Positions 36,170-46,335 of a DNA stretch of 64,000 nucleotides are shown here, one piece after another. Below the pieces are notes generated by a model. The model was not told the origin of the DNA, did no database searches, and worked only from the letters and a program-made list of their open reading frames with translations. The stretch is from assembly GCA_963920765.1 (NCBI GenBank), contig OY987242.1, positions 3,250,789-3,314,788 on the forward strand. Direction: 5' to 3'. Within the stretch, counting starts at the first letter, position 1. Each line of letters begins with the position of its first letter. The position numbers were made by a program, and so were the translations under genes. The stretch comes from Ulota crispa (taxonomy: Eukaryota; Streptophyta; Bryopsida; Orthotrichales; Orthotrichaceae).

Positions 36170-36375
36170 ATGAGATGGAACAAGTATTAGACTCACTTTG
36201 AAGGTGGAGCAAAGTAGAATATTTGGTACACTGAAGCGGTTATGATATCAACGAGCAAATGTAGGAACCAACCAAGAATCTCTTAAATGCACCGGAAATG
36301 GTTCAAGAATTTCATCAACTTTATCCGAATAAACTTAAGGCTCTTCTTGAGACTCGTCGCTTAAGAAGTGAATAA
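36170..36375 (+). pseudogene. Chromodomain-like tail of the gypsy fossil
   Basis: Downstream of the integrase, VEYLVH, GYDINEQ and EPTKNL match the spacing of chromodomain residues in chromovirus integrases, followed by a basic tail up to the 3' LTR. The chromodomain of intact relatives targets insertion to modified chromatin. Fossil. Confidence 0.7.
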
Positions 36376-36618
36376 TGTTAAAAACATTAGTTTGGAACGT
36401 TTCGTTTTTTTACTTTTGACTTTAAAATATATTTTACTTTAGGTTTCTTTCACTTTAGATTAGAGTATATATAGAAGTCAAGGCTAAAGTATTATTCAGA
36501 CTCAACAATATATTTTTTGAAGCCATCGCTCACCTTCTTTGACATTTGTTTTCTCATCTTTGAATCCAAATTCATTCCTAAATCTTATCAATTATCTTTC
36601 TATTTTATGTCCGTGACA
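36376..36618 (+). repeat. 3' LTR of the gypsy fossil
   Basis: 243 bp, TGTTAAAAAC to TCCGTGACA, collinear with the 5' LTR but shorter. Most differences from the 5' LTR are transitions. The CGGGA duplication follows at 36619. Confidence 0.9.
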
Positions 36619-36997
36619 CGGGAAATGGTGGCAAGTAACGTTTTACATACTACAACCGGTCAATATCCTTTTCAAACTTCCTTGAGTAAGCTTTGCGGTA
36701 ATGGGAAATTTGTTGGCAAGGATTCAAGCGTGTTCTAAATCCTTATTATGGCAACCATCACCAATTGTATCGGTCATTGTTTTTCGTGCAATAGCTATTT
36801 GAAGCTTTAAAACTTGATATAAAAAGAAGTGCAATCTTCAATACTTTACAATTGTGTGCATTCATATCTAATATTGTTGCTTACAAAATTTGAAATGAAT
36901 TTGGGGCTTATAGAATTTTGTAAAAATCATCAAATAGCAAATACCTACTAAAAAATGAGATTCTGCCATCACATTTTGTTTGATCAAATGTTATATT

Positions 36998-37722
36998 GGG
37001 TAGTTGCAAGAATGACCTGCTAATTTTGTCTCAAACACCCTTAAAACTGGTAGTACTAGGCAATACTATGAGTTTTTGAAATAATAATTTTTTAAATAAA
37101 ATAAAATTTGAAAAATTTGAAAAGCACTTAAAATAGCATATTTGTAAAAATTCAGAACTAGAAGAAACTTATTCTAAAAGTTATGCACAAAATAGAGGGA
37201 CAGAAATTACCAAAAAAAGACAATTTTTTTTTGCTTTTTAGAAATTAGTAACAAAATTCAAAAAAAAAATGGCCATTTTTTATCTCTCTCATTAACTGGA
37301 ACTGGTGCAAGTGCTTTTTGGAGGAAGGTTTTTGTCTTTCACCAATGGAGGGAGAAAGGATACCCATTTTGAAACAATGTGCATGGCAAAGTGTTTTGAG
37401 TTTTGTAAAACCAATCTATAGATCCATGTTATGCTTCTTAATGAACAACTTCCTAGATTTGTGGCTTGAGATTTGCTTTTTTCAATCCAAAATATTACTA
37501 AAAACCACCAAAACTACCAAAGTAGACATACAATTGGAGTCCACTTTAAAATAGTAAATAATTAAAAAAAACAAAAAAAATTACTGAATGTCAATAACTT
37601 TCATTTAACCTTACTTTGAAATTTTAGGCCAAAATGACTAAAATTGCAAAGGCTCGACCCAAAAATCACTTGCAAGAGATGAAGGGGATAGAAAGCAGGA
37701 CATATCATTCTTGCAATCACCC
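36998..37722. mobile_element. 725-bp TIR element inside TTAA-G1
   Basis: The left end GGGTAGTTGCAAGAATGACC pairs with a right end ATTCTTGCAATCACCC (inverted GGGTGATTGCAAGAAT). TTAA-G2 lacks this segment and reads straight through GTTATAATCTCCC, which gives the empty site. The flanks TTATATT and TAATCTCCC suggest a short TA-containing duplication that I cannot fix exactly. AT-rich; a 78-codon ORF (37318-37554) has no known motif. Superfamily unknown. Confidence 0.75.
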
Positions 37723-37900
37723 TAATCTCCCATCTCCAACTGTGAGTTGTTCCCAAAATTTGCAAGCCATTTTCTAAGTAGATGTTCCACTATTTTCAAT
37801 GGTCACTTTTTGTAAATCATCTGATTGACTGAGATACAATACGCCAAAGTAGGTCTCTCAAAACCTTGACTTTGATGAATACGGCATAGGCGCTCAGGTG

Positions 37901-38132
37901 TTAATCCTTGAAAGGCCCCTAGGCTCTAGAGATATGGAACCAAATATGGTTGCAATCAATATTCAAAAGTTTGAATTAGCTAGAAATTAAGTGTTACAAC
38001 CACATATATTGAAGGGTTGTATGATGGTGGGTGCATAAAAAAGTTTGAAAATCCCTCAGAGCAACTCAAGTACATCTGTATATACGGTCATACATATGGC
38101 CGCAAAGGATATTTGGGCCCTTCAGGGGTTAA
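37901..38132 (+). mobile_element. TTAA-H: 232-bp piggyBac-like MITE
   Basis: It starts TTAATCCTTGAAAGGCCCC and ends GGGCCCTTCAGGGGTTAA. The terminal inverted repeats are about 17 bp (CCYTKAARGGCCC). It abuts TTAA-G1 through the shared TTAA 37901-37904. No second copy was found here. Confidence 0.75.
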
Positions 38133-38171
38133 GAAAAAATGAGTCAGAAAACTGCAAACAATGACAGTCCA

Positions 38172-38323
38172 CCACTACAAGAAACTGTGTCCTAATTGAC
38201 ATGTCCAAATTGACTAAATGTGTCCAAAATGACAATTTTTTGTCAAATTGGACAATTTTTGTAAATCAAGCCATGCTGATTTGGACATGTTTTTGTCATT
38301 TTGGACAATTCCCCTTATAGTGG
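38172..38323. mobile_element. Short CACTA-like TIR element
   Basis: The ends CCACTACAAGAAACTGTGTCC and GGACAATTCCCCTTATAGTGG are partial inverted repeats. The 152-bp body repeats TGTCCAAATTGAC and its inverse (TTTGTCATTTTGGAC). The CACTACAAG start is typical of CACTA elements, but no clear 3-bp duplication was found, so the class is uncertain. Confidence 0.45.
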
Positions 38324-38328
38324 CACTC

Positions 38329-38586
<258 letters not shown>

Positions 38587-38589
38587 TTT

Positions 38590-38725
38590 AAAATTTTCTA
38601 ACATGTCTGGCCCCCACATTGACGTATGTGCACTAAACTGAGCCTCTCTTTCATAAACTTTTGGACAAATTTAGCCAAGTGTCCTCTTAGCTACTAATGG
38701 GTGTGGAATATTCCACACTCTTCAA
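38590..38725 (+). repeat. Repeat V
   Basis: ACATGTCTGGCCCCCACATTG to GTGTGGAATATTCCACAC matches 45515-45645 in reverse (GTGCACTAAACTGAGCCTCT is common). GTGTGGAATATTCCACAC at 38701-38718 is a perfect 18-bp palindrome. Confidence 0.65.
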
Positions 38726-39159
38726 TTAAAGGAAGGGCAAGCCTATTGAGTGCTATTGAATATTATGCATAATTATCACTTATTACTATTAAGCAAACAT
38801 TAAAAGAAATCTCTTCACATAATGAAGACTACCACCTTTGGCTTAGAAATGGAGAAATATCTATTTTCAAAGTTTATTGAAGTATGGCATCAAAAATGGA
38901 TACTAGGGTTGTGTACAAATAAAGCACAAATTTATGCTGAGAAGATTAAAAGGAGGTAACGAAATAATAAAATTTTGTGATGACGTTTGTTCAATAGCTT
39001 ATTGAGGAAAGCTATTTTGTGAGCCCCCGATCCACTAGCCATGAGCTTGGATTTTTTTTTTGTCAAGCTAATAAATCTCACCAATTATTGTATACATAGG
39101 GCCCAATAATTGAGCATTTTAAACTTTCTAAACTTTTGAAAAACTTGCCATTGTTATAA

Positions 39160-39441
39160 GGGAAATTTTCATGGATACCCTTGAAGTTTGTCATATTTTT
39201 ATTGATACCCTACTTTTTCAAAAATTTCAAAAATATCCTTGGACCAAAAATTTCAAGTGTTTATTTTGTTGTGCATGTCACTTCCTTCTCCCTTTGTGCG
39301 TATACTACTTTTTTTTTGTTATGTGTGTGCACAAAGGGAGAAAGAAGTGACTCATGCACAACAAAGTAAACCCCTGAATTTTTTTGTCCAAGGGTATATG
39401 TGAAACTTTTGAAAAAGTATAGGTATCTATGAAATTTTCCT
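39160..39441. mobile_element. Foldback element with GGGAAATTTTC ends
   Basis: Arms of about 130 bp surround a 25-nt centre near 39305: GGGAAATTTTCATGGATACCC on the left, TATCTATGAAATTTTCC on the right, and TTGTTGTGCATGTCACTTCC against its complement near the centre. The arms contain repeated GATACCCT motifs, like the foldback at 60698-61261. Confidence 0.75.
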
Positions 39442-39521
39442 CTTTTTTAAAAACTTCTCATTGAGTTTGAGCTCAAATGTGGTTTCCACTCACAAAAATT
39501 TGGGCTCACGACTTAGCATTA

Positions 39522-40095
39522 GGGGGTTTCAGATATCTCAAAAAAATGGTGAACAAATGGTAGTGAACAAGTTTTCGTTCACTAGTGAACATGAAGTCAC
39601 AAAAGTGAACCACCCATGAGGACCTCCAGGAGGTCCTCATAGCTCGTTCACGCGTGAACGACGTGAAACCTCTCCCGCTAGCTCCGCTTGTGTTCATGTC
39701 GCTCTTGTGCGTGTTTGTGTTGCTACCCGCCTCTTGGCTCTCGCTCCGCGCTTTTAGACAGTTTGGATGCAGAGTTGATTGCTAGGTCAAGGTCATTCAA
39801 GGAATTGCAATGCGCGAGAAGCAACAATGGTGGAGCTAAAGAGATCTTGATTAGAAGTAGAAAATTGTGAAGCCAAAGGGTTCCATATTAGAAGCGACGA
39901 TGGTGGAGTTCAAGGGATTTAGATAGCTTACGGGATTGGTGATTGTGAGCAAAGTTGAAAGGGTGATGAGTAGTTCATTACAATTTGGATATTTGAATGG
40001 GTGAACGCAAGGACATGAACAGTGGCTTGACTACCTTGTTCACCAATTTCATTCACGTGAATGAAATTGGTGGTGCACAGCACATCTGAAACCCC
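39522..40095. mobile_element. Element BB: palindrome-rich TIR element
   Basis: It starts GGGGGTTTCAGATATC and ends GCACATCTGAAACCCC, flanked by TA. The motif GTGAAC or its complement GTTCAC recurs about nine times near the two ends. Perfect palindromes are GTTCACTAGTGAAC (39577-39590), TCGTTCACGCGTGAACGA (39644-39661), a 25-mer around 39628 and a 32-mer at 40041-40072. Clustered subterminal motifs of this kind serve as transposase-binding sites in some DNA transposons. Superfamily not assigned. Confidence 0.65.
40041..40072. repeat. Perfect 32-bp palindrome
   Basis: CACCAATTTCATTCAC followed at once by its reverse complement. The centre is TTCACGTGAA. It lies at the right subterminal region of element BB. 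Confidence 0.95.
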
Positions 40096-40117
40096 TATTT
40101 TACGCTCCCAAAATAGC

Positions 40118-42476
40118 GTCGTCATAGCTTCTTCTTTCCTTCGAGCACTTCGCCATGCCCTCCTTCCCCGTTTGTTTTCATGGGTACATATTCATACAAA
40201 GTTGATCATGTGTGCTCATACCCTACCTGTCCACTAATCCCGGATTCTTGCGGAGGCCTACCTTGAGGGACCCAACACCTGCCACTTTGCGTAGCTATGG
40301 AGACCGCAGAAGCCATTGATACAAAACCGCAACAAGTCCAAATTGCTAGTTTTTGAGCTTTGACAAGTGCAATTAAGTACACCTCCACACCTTGAGTCAG
40401 GTGAGGGGGGTCTTGGTTGACTATTATTTTCTGTTGAAATGCAAGCCTTACTTCGATTCCCCAGGAAAGAAAAAGAAAAAATTAAACGTACACCTCCGAC
40501 AGACAGAATCTCTCTTTGGAAGCGCACTGAGCAATAGAAGAACTTCCAGTTCTACCGTCCGATATTCTTTGTCGTTGAAACACCGTGTCGCAAGTCGCAA
40601 CCCTGTTTTCCGGAATCCCTCACACCGGCGCACCGGCCTGTGAAGAGTAAGTTATGACCCCACCTTCCATTTCCACAGTCATGGACTCATGGCTACAGAG
40701 ACAATTTGAATATTAATTTCTCCCAGCTAGGCTTTTAAAGCAATTACTACATTAATCTCCAAGTTCCACCAGTTGCAGTGCATATTATTTTGCACGGAGC
40801 GGTTGGAACAGTCTTAAGGTTTAAGAGGCTTGAACTCAGTTAGGGCATTAAAGCCACTGACCTCCCCAAAAGAACTTTGTAAGTACATATTCTTATTTAT
40901 AGTCTTTCAGTAATGTACAGTGGACGTACATTTTAGGAGGTGGACAGTTTTAGAGCCCTATGATCTTTCCACTTCAAAATTTCATAACTAATTCCATAAA
41001 GCTCCAAAAAATATGAAAAAATATGAATTAGATGCCAATTCCTCTTGTCTTTCAATTAAAACTTGCTGAAAACTATTTCAAAAAGTTCCACCTACCCAGA
41101 ATTCAGTTTCAGCTCTTAGATGGTCGGTTTATGAGCCTCCTACCTTATATATTAGTGCAGTGAGTGCAGTGCTGGGACACGTTAACAATACAAGGTGTCA
41201 GCAGGCCAGGCCAGCAAATAGAACACAAGGCAATTTCAGAAAAGCATCCCTAAAGTCTTCGAGATGGTTTGAGGAAGGAAGACGGTCGTTCAGACTGCGT
41301 TAAGAAGCTTGCAAATTCCAGAGAGGGAATTGCAAGGTTCTACAGTACATCCCAGTCACAGCTTCGCAAGTCAATTAATCGTTTTTTCACAAATTGACAT
41401 GAAATATAAAAAAGGAGAGGTATGATCAGTTTAAAGTTGTAATTATTAGACAAGGCTATTTTGATTCTACTATTCAAACATTCCAAGACGTGCAACCACT
41501 GGTGCAACCACTGGTCCAGCTGATGGTCTTATAAGGAGCCCACTTGCAGAAACAGTGCAAACTGCAAACAGTGCAAGGCAGTGCACGGCAACTTGGCAGC
41601 CGAGAAAGGCTGGAATGTTTTGTTCTTCCCAGTTTCCCACAGATTGTGAAGCAAACAGCACGGGTGAAGATCTAGAAATATCACAAGCAGCTGTTGATAA
41701 TCCAGCATGATTGAGTGTCCTTGCGCTAGCATTTAGTACTAAGCATGTTGGGAGGGGGCGTGTCAGAAGAACCACACACACGATAATTCTGAATCCGTGT
41801 TGACACGTAGGAACCATCGCCTTCAAGTGACCTCTCGTGGGATTCACCACATATTTACGTACAACTAACTTAACTTGCCTTGTCTCTGAAGATCGGTATA
41901 GGGACTTCAGTGCAAATCTGCCCTTTGTGGGAGCATTATATCTAGCCCATTATCTAGCTCATTATCTAGGTTTGCGATCCCAATGATTAGGCCGCTGTGC
42001 AGTGCACTTCACAGTAGTCCACATTGAGTAGGAATGTGATCTCTAAGTCGCAGGACATCGTGAAAAGGTGTCCTTGGCATGTGGCAACTGGCAACGAAGA
42101 GTCTCATGAGAGCTCTGCTAAGTCTGAGAATTGTCTAACTCTAACTACCAGGCTGTGTGCTTTCACTGCTTTGCCAATGCAGGTTTGTTGACATGTGAAA
42201 TTGCCCACATTCCATTTGTGCAGGTCAAACGTTGCTTGATATGATTTCTGTGACACCCGTGTGTCAGAATGGGTATGTAGCTTGGAAACGCCACGCTCAA
42301 CCACTAAATTGGACATTCTAAGTACGTTTCCAGAACCCTGTCATGGTTGGGCTTGAGGAGTTGAGGGTGGTGCTTGAAGTTTAGACAATTGCATTTAGAA
42401 GACCATGTTTGGAATTTGGAGTGCACGGAGTGCGTTTAGAAGCCTGTTTGTGCTTCACAGATTGAGGCACCCTCAT
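40118..42476. other. GC-richer island interrupted by MITE-R1
   Basis: Apart from MITE-R1 (40815-41147) no repeat ends are seen. ORFs of 126 codons (41470-41850, minus) and about 60-89 codons (40206-40643, both strands) overlap without recognisable domains. The segment resembles 26.2-28.4 kb in composition and is a candidate for unique host DNA, but I cannot support a gene model. Confidence 0.3.
40815..41147 (+). mobile_element. MITE-R1, about 333 bp
   Basis: The left end TAAGGTTTAAGAGGCTTGAAC and the right end TTTATGAGCCTCCTACCTTA are inverted repeats. The body is collinear with MITE-R2 (44761-45088), for example CCACTTCAAAATTTCATAAC and TCCTCTTGTCTTTCAATTAA. Confidence 0.8.
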
Positions 42477-43764
42477 TTAACCCCTACAGGCCCAAGCCCT
42501 TTTTTTTGTGAAAAACATTAAAACTGCCACTTTTGAGGAATGAGTAGAAAGGTACAAAAAAGATTTTTTTTTGGAAATCCAACCATACGATACTGCTTTA
42601 GACTATGGGATGTAATTGTAGGAAAAAAATCAGCTCATTCTAGATGTAGAGGAGTGAGATATTGACACCTAAAGTGAAAACAAAACTTTTTTTTCTTGCT
42701 GCCCAAAAGTTTCATAAGCCTCTGCTGCTCCTATAGTATATCAAAAAAATTGTTTTACACAAAGCTTATGTTTTTTTTTTTTTCAATGTAGAAGACCAAG
42801 TTGTAAGTGTGGGAGAAATTTCAAATGAATTGGAGGTGTGAATCATACTTTGTAAAATCTTGCAATTGTGCCCAAGGAGTAGCTTTAAGGCCCAAACGCA
42901 ATATTCATTAAAAAGGGAAAAAGCTTACAAATTGGGACTTTTGCAAGATTAGGGTGGTCACCCTAATTTGAGCTCCAACATTTTTTTTGGGTACACGTGG
43001 CCTCACCTAAGAGGAGGAATTTGTGAGGGAAAAATTCTTAGTGGCTCAGACTGAATCTGATACCTTCAAATCTAGTTTAAGGTGGCTATTTGGGATTAAG
43101 GTGAAATACAAAATGGTACACATGTCTTTCCCCTTTTAATTAATATTGCGTTTCCAACAATTTTTATAATTTTTGACTACATGGTTCAAAATTAATGCAT
43201 GATATGTAGAATAAACTTTTAAGTTTTTTATTTTACTCAATTTCCAATATTTTGGAAAGAAAAGAAAGCCAAAAGATGTAGATTGTTTATTACAACATTA
43301 CAGCCATTGAGATTAGCATTTTTCATTTTCATTATTAAGTTCTTAACAATTTTGTGTTTTAAATCTTAATCTACTTTTTTTTACTTACTATTTTTTTCCC
43401 GTGTATTGCACAATTCCAAATGATTTGAAAATTTTTAAATATTTGTCTAACTTGCATTGAAGAATGACTCCAAAGAGTATCAACCATTTTGGAAAAGTTA
43501 TCATACAAATGTGACCTTATCAAATGCTGCATGGATTTTTGCAAGGACAAAAAAGGATTTTTTGTTAGTTCAAACTCATATATTTTATAATCTACATGGT
43601 GGAAGATTCTGAAAAATTCCCATCTTTTGATACTAATGTCTCACAAGATCTTATGGTTAGATGTGTCCAAAAATGTTTTTTATCCAAAATTTGGTACTTG
43701 TACTAGAGATGGCAGTTTTGGAGCAGTTTAGGTGAATATACCGTCAAAAACCTTCAGGGGTTAA
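42477..43764. mobile_element. Composite of two inverted TTAA-A/A2 left halves around MITE-F6
   Basis: 42477-42868 is a TTAA-A left half (TTAACCCCTACAGGCCCAAG to ATCTTGCAATTG). 43156-43764 is an A2-type left half in reverse, ending CCTTCAGGGGTTAA. MITE-F6 lies between them. Both outer ends are thus left ends, the mirror image of the FB elements. It may be one rearranged element or two truncated neighbours. Confidence 0.6.
42895..43152 (+). mobile_element. MITE-F6, 258 bp
   Basis: AACGCAATATTCATTAAAAAGGG to CTTTTAATTAATATTGCGTT, with flanks CCCA and TCCA (3 of 4 match). Internal GGGACTTTTG, GGTACACGTGGCCTCACC and TCTAGTTTAAGGTGGC are those of the family. Confidence 0.75.
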
Positions 43765-43956
43765 TATAGATATGAAATTTGAGTTATCAAGGAATTCAAT
43801 GATGCTAAATTTGAATGTCTATGCAAGTTTGCCAAATACTAACAATTAGTGCATGTCCACCTAACCTCAAAATTTTTATTACTAGGAAACATAATGTTTT
43901 TGTTTCTAATGTTGACCATTTGTTTTTGTCACCCGTCCAATTAGGTAATTTAGTGT

Positions 43957-44603
43957 TTAATCCCTAGATGTCCAAGGCTTTTCTTAGCTTCTTGGCATTT
44001 TCAAGAAAGTGAACAATCAACCAGCCTTTTCATAAATCTCATCAAGTTTTTTTAAATTGTAACCGTACAAATCTAAACTTGACATGTTAGAGATTACATG
44101 AAAAAAGAAAACACAACAATATCACTTATGGTTTGAAAAATTATAACATTTGAACATGAGGGTGTTAAAACTGCAAAAGTGACTTGAAGTTTTCTAATCT
44201 TCATTTCATATGTCAAATCTAAAAAGTTGGTCATCAAAAAAATATGAGGTTTAAGGTCATTACATGTTTAACCTTAACCAATTTACGGCTTTTAAAATCT
44301 ACTCCTATATATTTTTTAAATGGATTTCTACTGCGGATTTTTCTCCATGCTCTAGTGTGTTTGAAAATCATTTTCAAGATCTTCCAACACTAGAAAACTC
44401 AAGATTGCAGTGGACACTCTTGTACAAAATCTTGAACAAAAAAATCATGAACATTCATTTTCAAAATTTTGATACTAAAAATAGACTTCAAAACAAACTT
44501 GTGATTTAAAAAAAATACCAAAAGTAGTGATTTGATAAGATTTTATTTATCTTCAAAGTTTTGCAAACACCCAAATTGGGTGCCTTGGGCATTTAGGGGT
44601 TAA
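43957..44603 (+). mobile_element. TTAA-L1: piggyBac-like element
   Basis: It starts TTAATCCCTAGATGTCCAAG and ends CTTGGGCATTTAGGGGTTAA, 647 bp. It is collinear with TTAA-L2 (55286-55928). An 81-codon ORF (44264-44509) corresponds to the 67-codon ORF of L2 (55662-55865), both with the text EN-FQDLP-LENSRLQ, but no known domain. Confidence 0.85.
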
Positions 44604-44760
44604 CCAATGACAATTCTCCTTGTTAGCAAAAGCAAATAGATTCTTTGTTATTGATTATTCAACCTACTTTTGTAAAAATAAAATTAATTCTGAAAAAATT
44701 GTTGTTCACAAAAAAAAACTATGATTTTTTCCGTTTCAAAAAGAATATTTAACCAGTCCA

Positions 44761-45088
44761 TAAGATAGGAGGCTTGAACTCTGTTAGGCCATTAAAACTG
44801 CTCATTGCCCCAAATGAACTTTACCAATACATGTTCTTATTCATAGCCTTTCAATAATGTACAACAAACGTACATTTGAGAGGTGGGCGATTTTAGAGCC
44901 TTATGACCTTTCCACTTCAAAATTTCATAACTAATTCCATAAAACTCCAAAAAATATGAAAAAACTTGGGTAAAATGCCAATTCCTCTTGTCTTTCAATT
45001 AAAACTTACTGAAAATTATTTCAAGGAGTTCCACCTCCCAAAATTCAGTTTCAGCCTTAGATGGTCAGTTTATGAGCCTCTTACCTTA
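44761..45088 (+). mobile_element. MITE-R2, about 328 bp
   Basis: TAAGATAGGAGGCTTGAACT to TTTATGAGCCTCTTACCTTA, collinear with MITE-R1. It interrupts Hb-N1. Hb-N3 shows the uninterrupted text GGGTCATACATTAATTGCTCC at this point. Confidence 0.8.
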
Positions 45089-45167
45089 TATTGGTTAAAT
45101 GCCCCCTTTTGTATTTTGAAAAATCTCCTCAGCCAGTTGTTTTCCCGTACGGATGGAGATGCTTTAA

Positions 45168-46244
45168 CATGATGGTTAATGTTGCGCACGTCAACCAGCC
45201 TTGCTTAGAAAGTATTCTTCCAAAATAGACCAGCTTGACATAATAAAGGAAAGCAATATTGCACTTGCAAAAGATGTCCGAATGATTGGGCTAGAAAGCA
45301 ATATCGGGTCACGTGACTGGAGATTAAATTATGATAAGAAACGCTGAGACCACGTGATCTGCTTTTCTATACCCTAAATTAATCATAATTGCAATACCAA
45401 ACAAAAAAGTTTCATTAACGCACTCGCAAATTACTGCAACAAAATGTCATTCTATGTTCATTTGCTACGCATAACGTTCAGTAGTGCTTGGTGGCAGCGC
45501 CTCCCTACAGATGAAATGGTGTGGAATATTTCATTTAGTTATGGGGACACTTTGCTGAAATTATCAATGAGTTTATGAAAAAGAGGCTCAGTTTAGTGCA
45601 CAAACACCGATGTGAGGGTTAGCCATGTCAGAAAAATAAGGTTTTTTTTTGGTACAGTCCATTTCTGGACACTTGTCTAAATTTTTTCCTTTTTTGAGAT
45701 GTTGTTACCTTCAGGTGGCTTTTTTTTCAACATGTGCTGGTACTTAAGAGTATCTATTTGCATAAATCATAGTTTAGACAACCGAGATTTTTCCAAAGTA
45801 AATTTGGAGCTTATGCAAAAGTAGCCTGTTTGTACATCAGAGCTTTATCCGACTAGTATATTGAGTTGAGAGTTCAAAAAAAGTACTTAAATATCTAACC
45901 AGAGTTTATTTAAACTCAGAGTCTTGTTCATAGAGCTCTTCAGGCTTTCCTGTTGGTTATGAATTCCGAGAGAGGTAAGTCAGCCATTTGAAAGGCAATC
46001 ATCAGCATGACTTGACTATTATATTTAGAAAAAAGTACAACAGAGCTTCAAGTGTATAGGCATTGTTTGCTCAAAAAAATCCGAAGTTTATTAAAAAACA
46101 GCCTTTTTGACAAAACTTTACCATGAGACAGAGATTATTTACTTAATCAAAAAAAGTTAACCCATTTTGTAAAAAATGTGAGTAGTATGAGGTAGAGTAG
46201 AGAGTGTCGTGAGTTGGGAGCATCACCGAGGTTAAGGGCCTCAC
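45168..46244. other. Mostly unassigned DNA with an inverted repeat V copy
   Basis: 45515-45645 is repeat V in reverse. Two CACGTG sites (45310 and 45351) lie 41 bp apart, the first within TCACGTGA. No gene is recognisable. Confidence 0.5.
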
Positions 46245-46335
46245 CTGTGCCCATCCCAATTCATACAATCAAACCAATGATATGTTAGAAGGGTTACAGT
46301 AGGTGTCAGCAACCCTTGGACGTGTGTTATAGCTT
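46245..46335 (+). repeat. Repeat U, copy 1
   Basis: TGTGCCCATCCCAATTCATAC to TTATAGCTTTCACATGG aligns with 48752-48850 (TGTGCCCATTCCAATACACAC...AACCAATGTTATGTTAGAGG). Nature unknown. Confidence 0.5.

Larger units (their letters stand above)
31321..36618 (+). mobile_element. Fossil Ty3/gypsy LTR retrotransposon (chromovirus type)
   Basis: Two LTRs (31321-31588 and 36376-36618) bound about 4.8 kb holding gag-like and pol-like remains in the order gag, protease, RT, RNase H, integrase, chromodomain. A perfect 5-bp duplication CGGGA flanks it (31316-31320 and 36619-36623). All parts are present in order, but it is broken at roughly a dozen or more points. The LTRs differ by well over a tenth by eye, so the insertion is old. 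It sits inside TTAA-G1 and is therefore younger than that element. The order protease-RT-RNase H-integrase defines Ty3/gypsy. Confidence 0.95.
31115..37904 (+). mobile_element. TTAA-G1: piggyBac-like element split by a gypsy fossil and a TIR element
   Basis: It starts TTAATCCCTAAGCGCCCC and ends GGCGCTCAGGTGTTAA. The outer pieces (31119-31320, 36624-36990, 37723-37904) align in order with the uninterrupted copy TTAA-G2 (52819-53588). Examples are TGTCCATGCCAATGG, GCAAGAGATTTGATTGG and GACACGCAATAGCCA-type text. The host part is therefore about 0.77 kb, and the rest is the gypsy fossil (31321-36618) and the 725-bp element at 36998-37722. Its right TTAA is shared with TTAA-H. Confidence 0.85.
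39011..40117. mobile_element. Element AA2 with two nested elements
   Basis: The ends GCTATTTTGTGAGC and GCTCCCAAAATAGC are inverted repeats, the same as element AA1. A foldback (39160-39441) and element BB (39522-40095) are nested inside. The part between them (GAGTTTGAGCTCAAATG...CCACTCACAAAAA) aligns with AA1 near 22040-22080. Confidence 0.6.
43849..45164 (+). mobile_element. Hb-N1: Harbinger-like element with two nested insertions
   Basis: TTA precedes a left end GTGCATGTCCACC. The right end GGATGGAGATGCTT is followed by TAA. Nested TTAA-L1 (43957-44603) and MITE-R2 (44761-45088) account for most of the length, leaving about 340 bp. The residue matches Hb-N2 on its left side (TAACCTC...GTCACCCGTCCAATTAGG) and Hb-N3 on its right side (TTGCAAAAGCARATAGATTCTT; AAATCTCCTCA). 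Confidence 0.7.

Noticed and set aside
41470-41850. 126-codon minus-strand ORF
   Set aside because: No recognisable family, composition not convincingly coding, and no upstream or downstream gene features.
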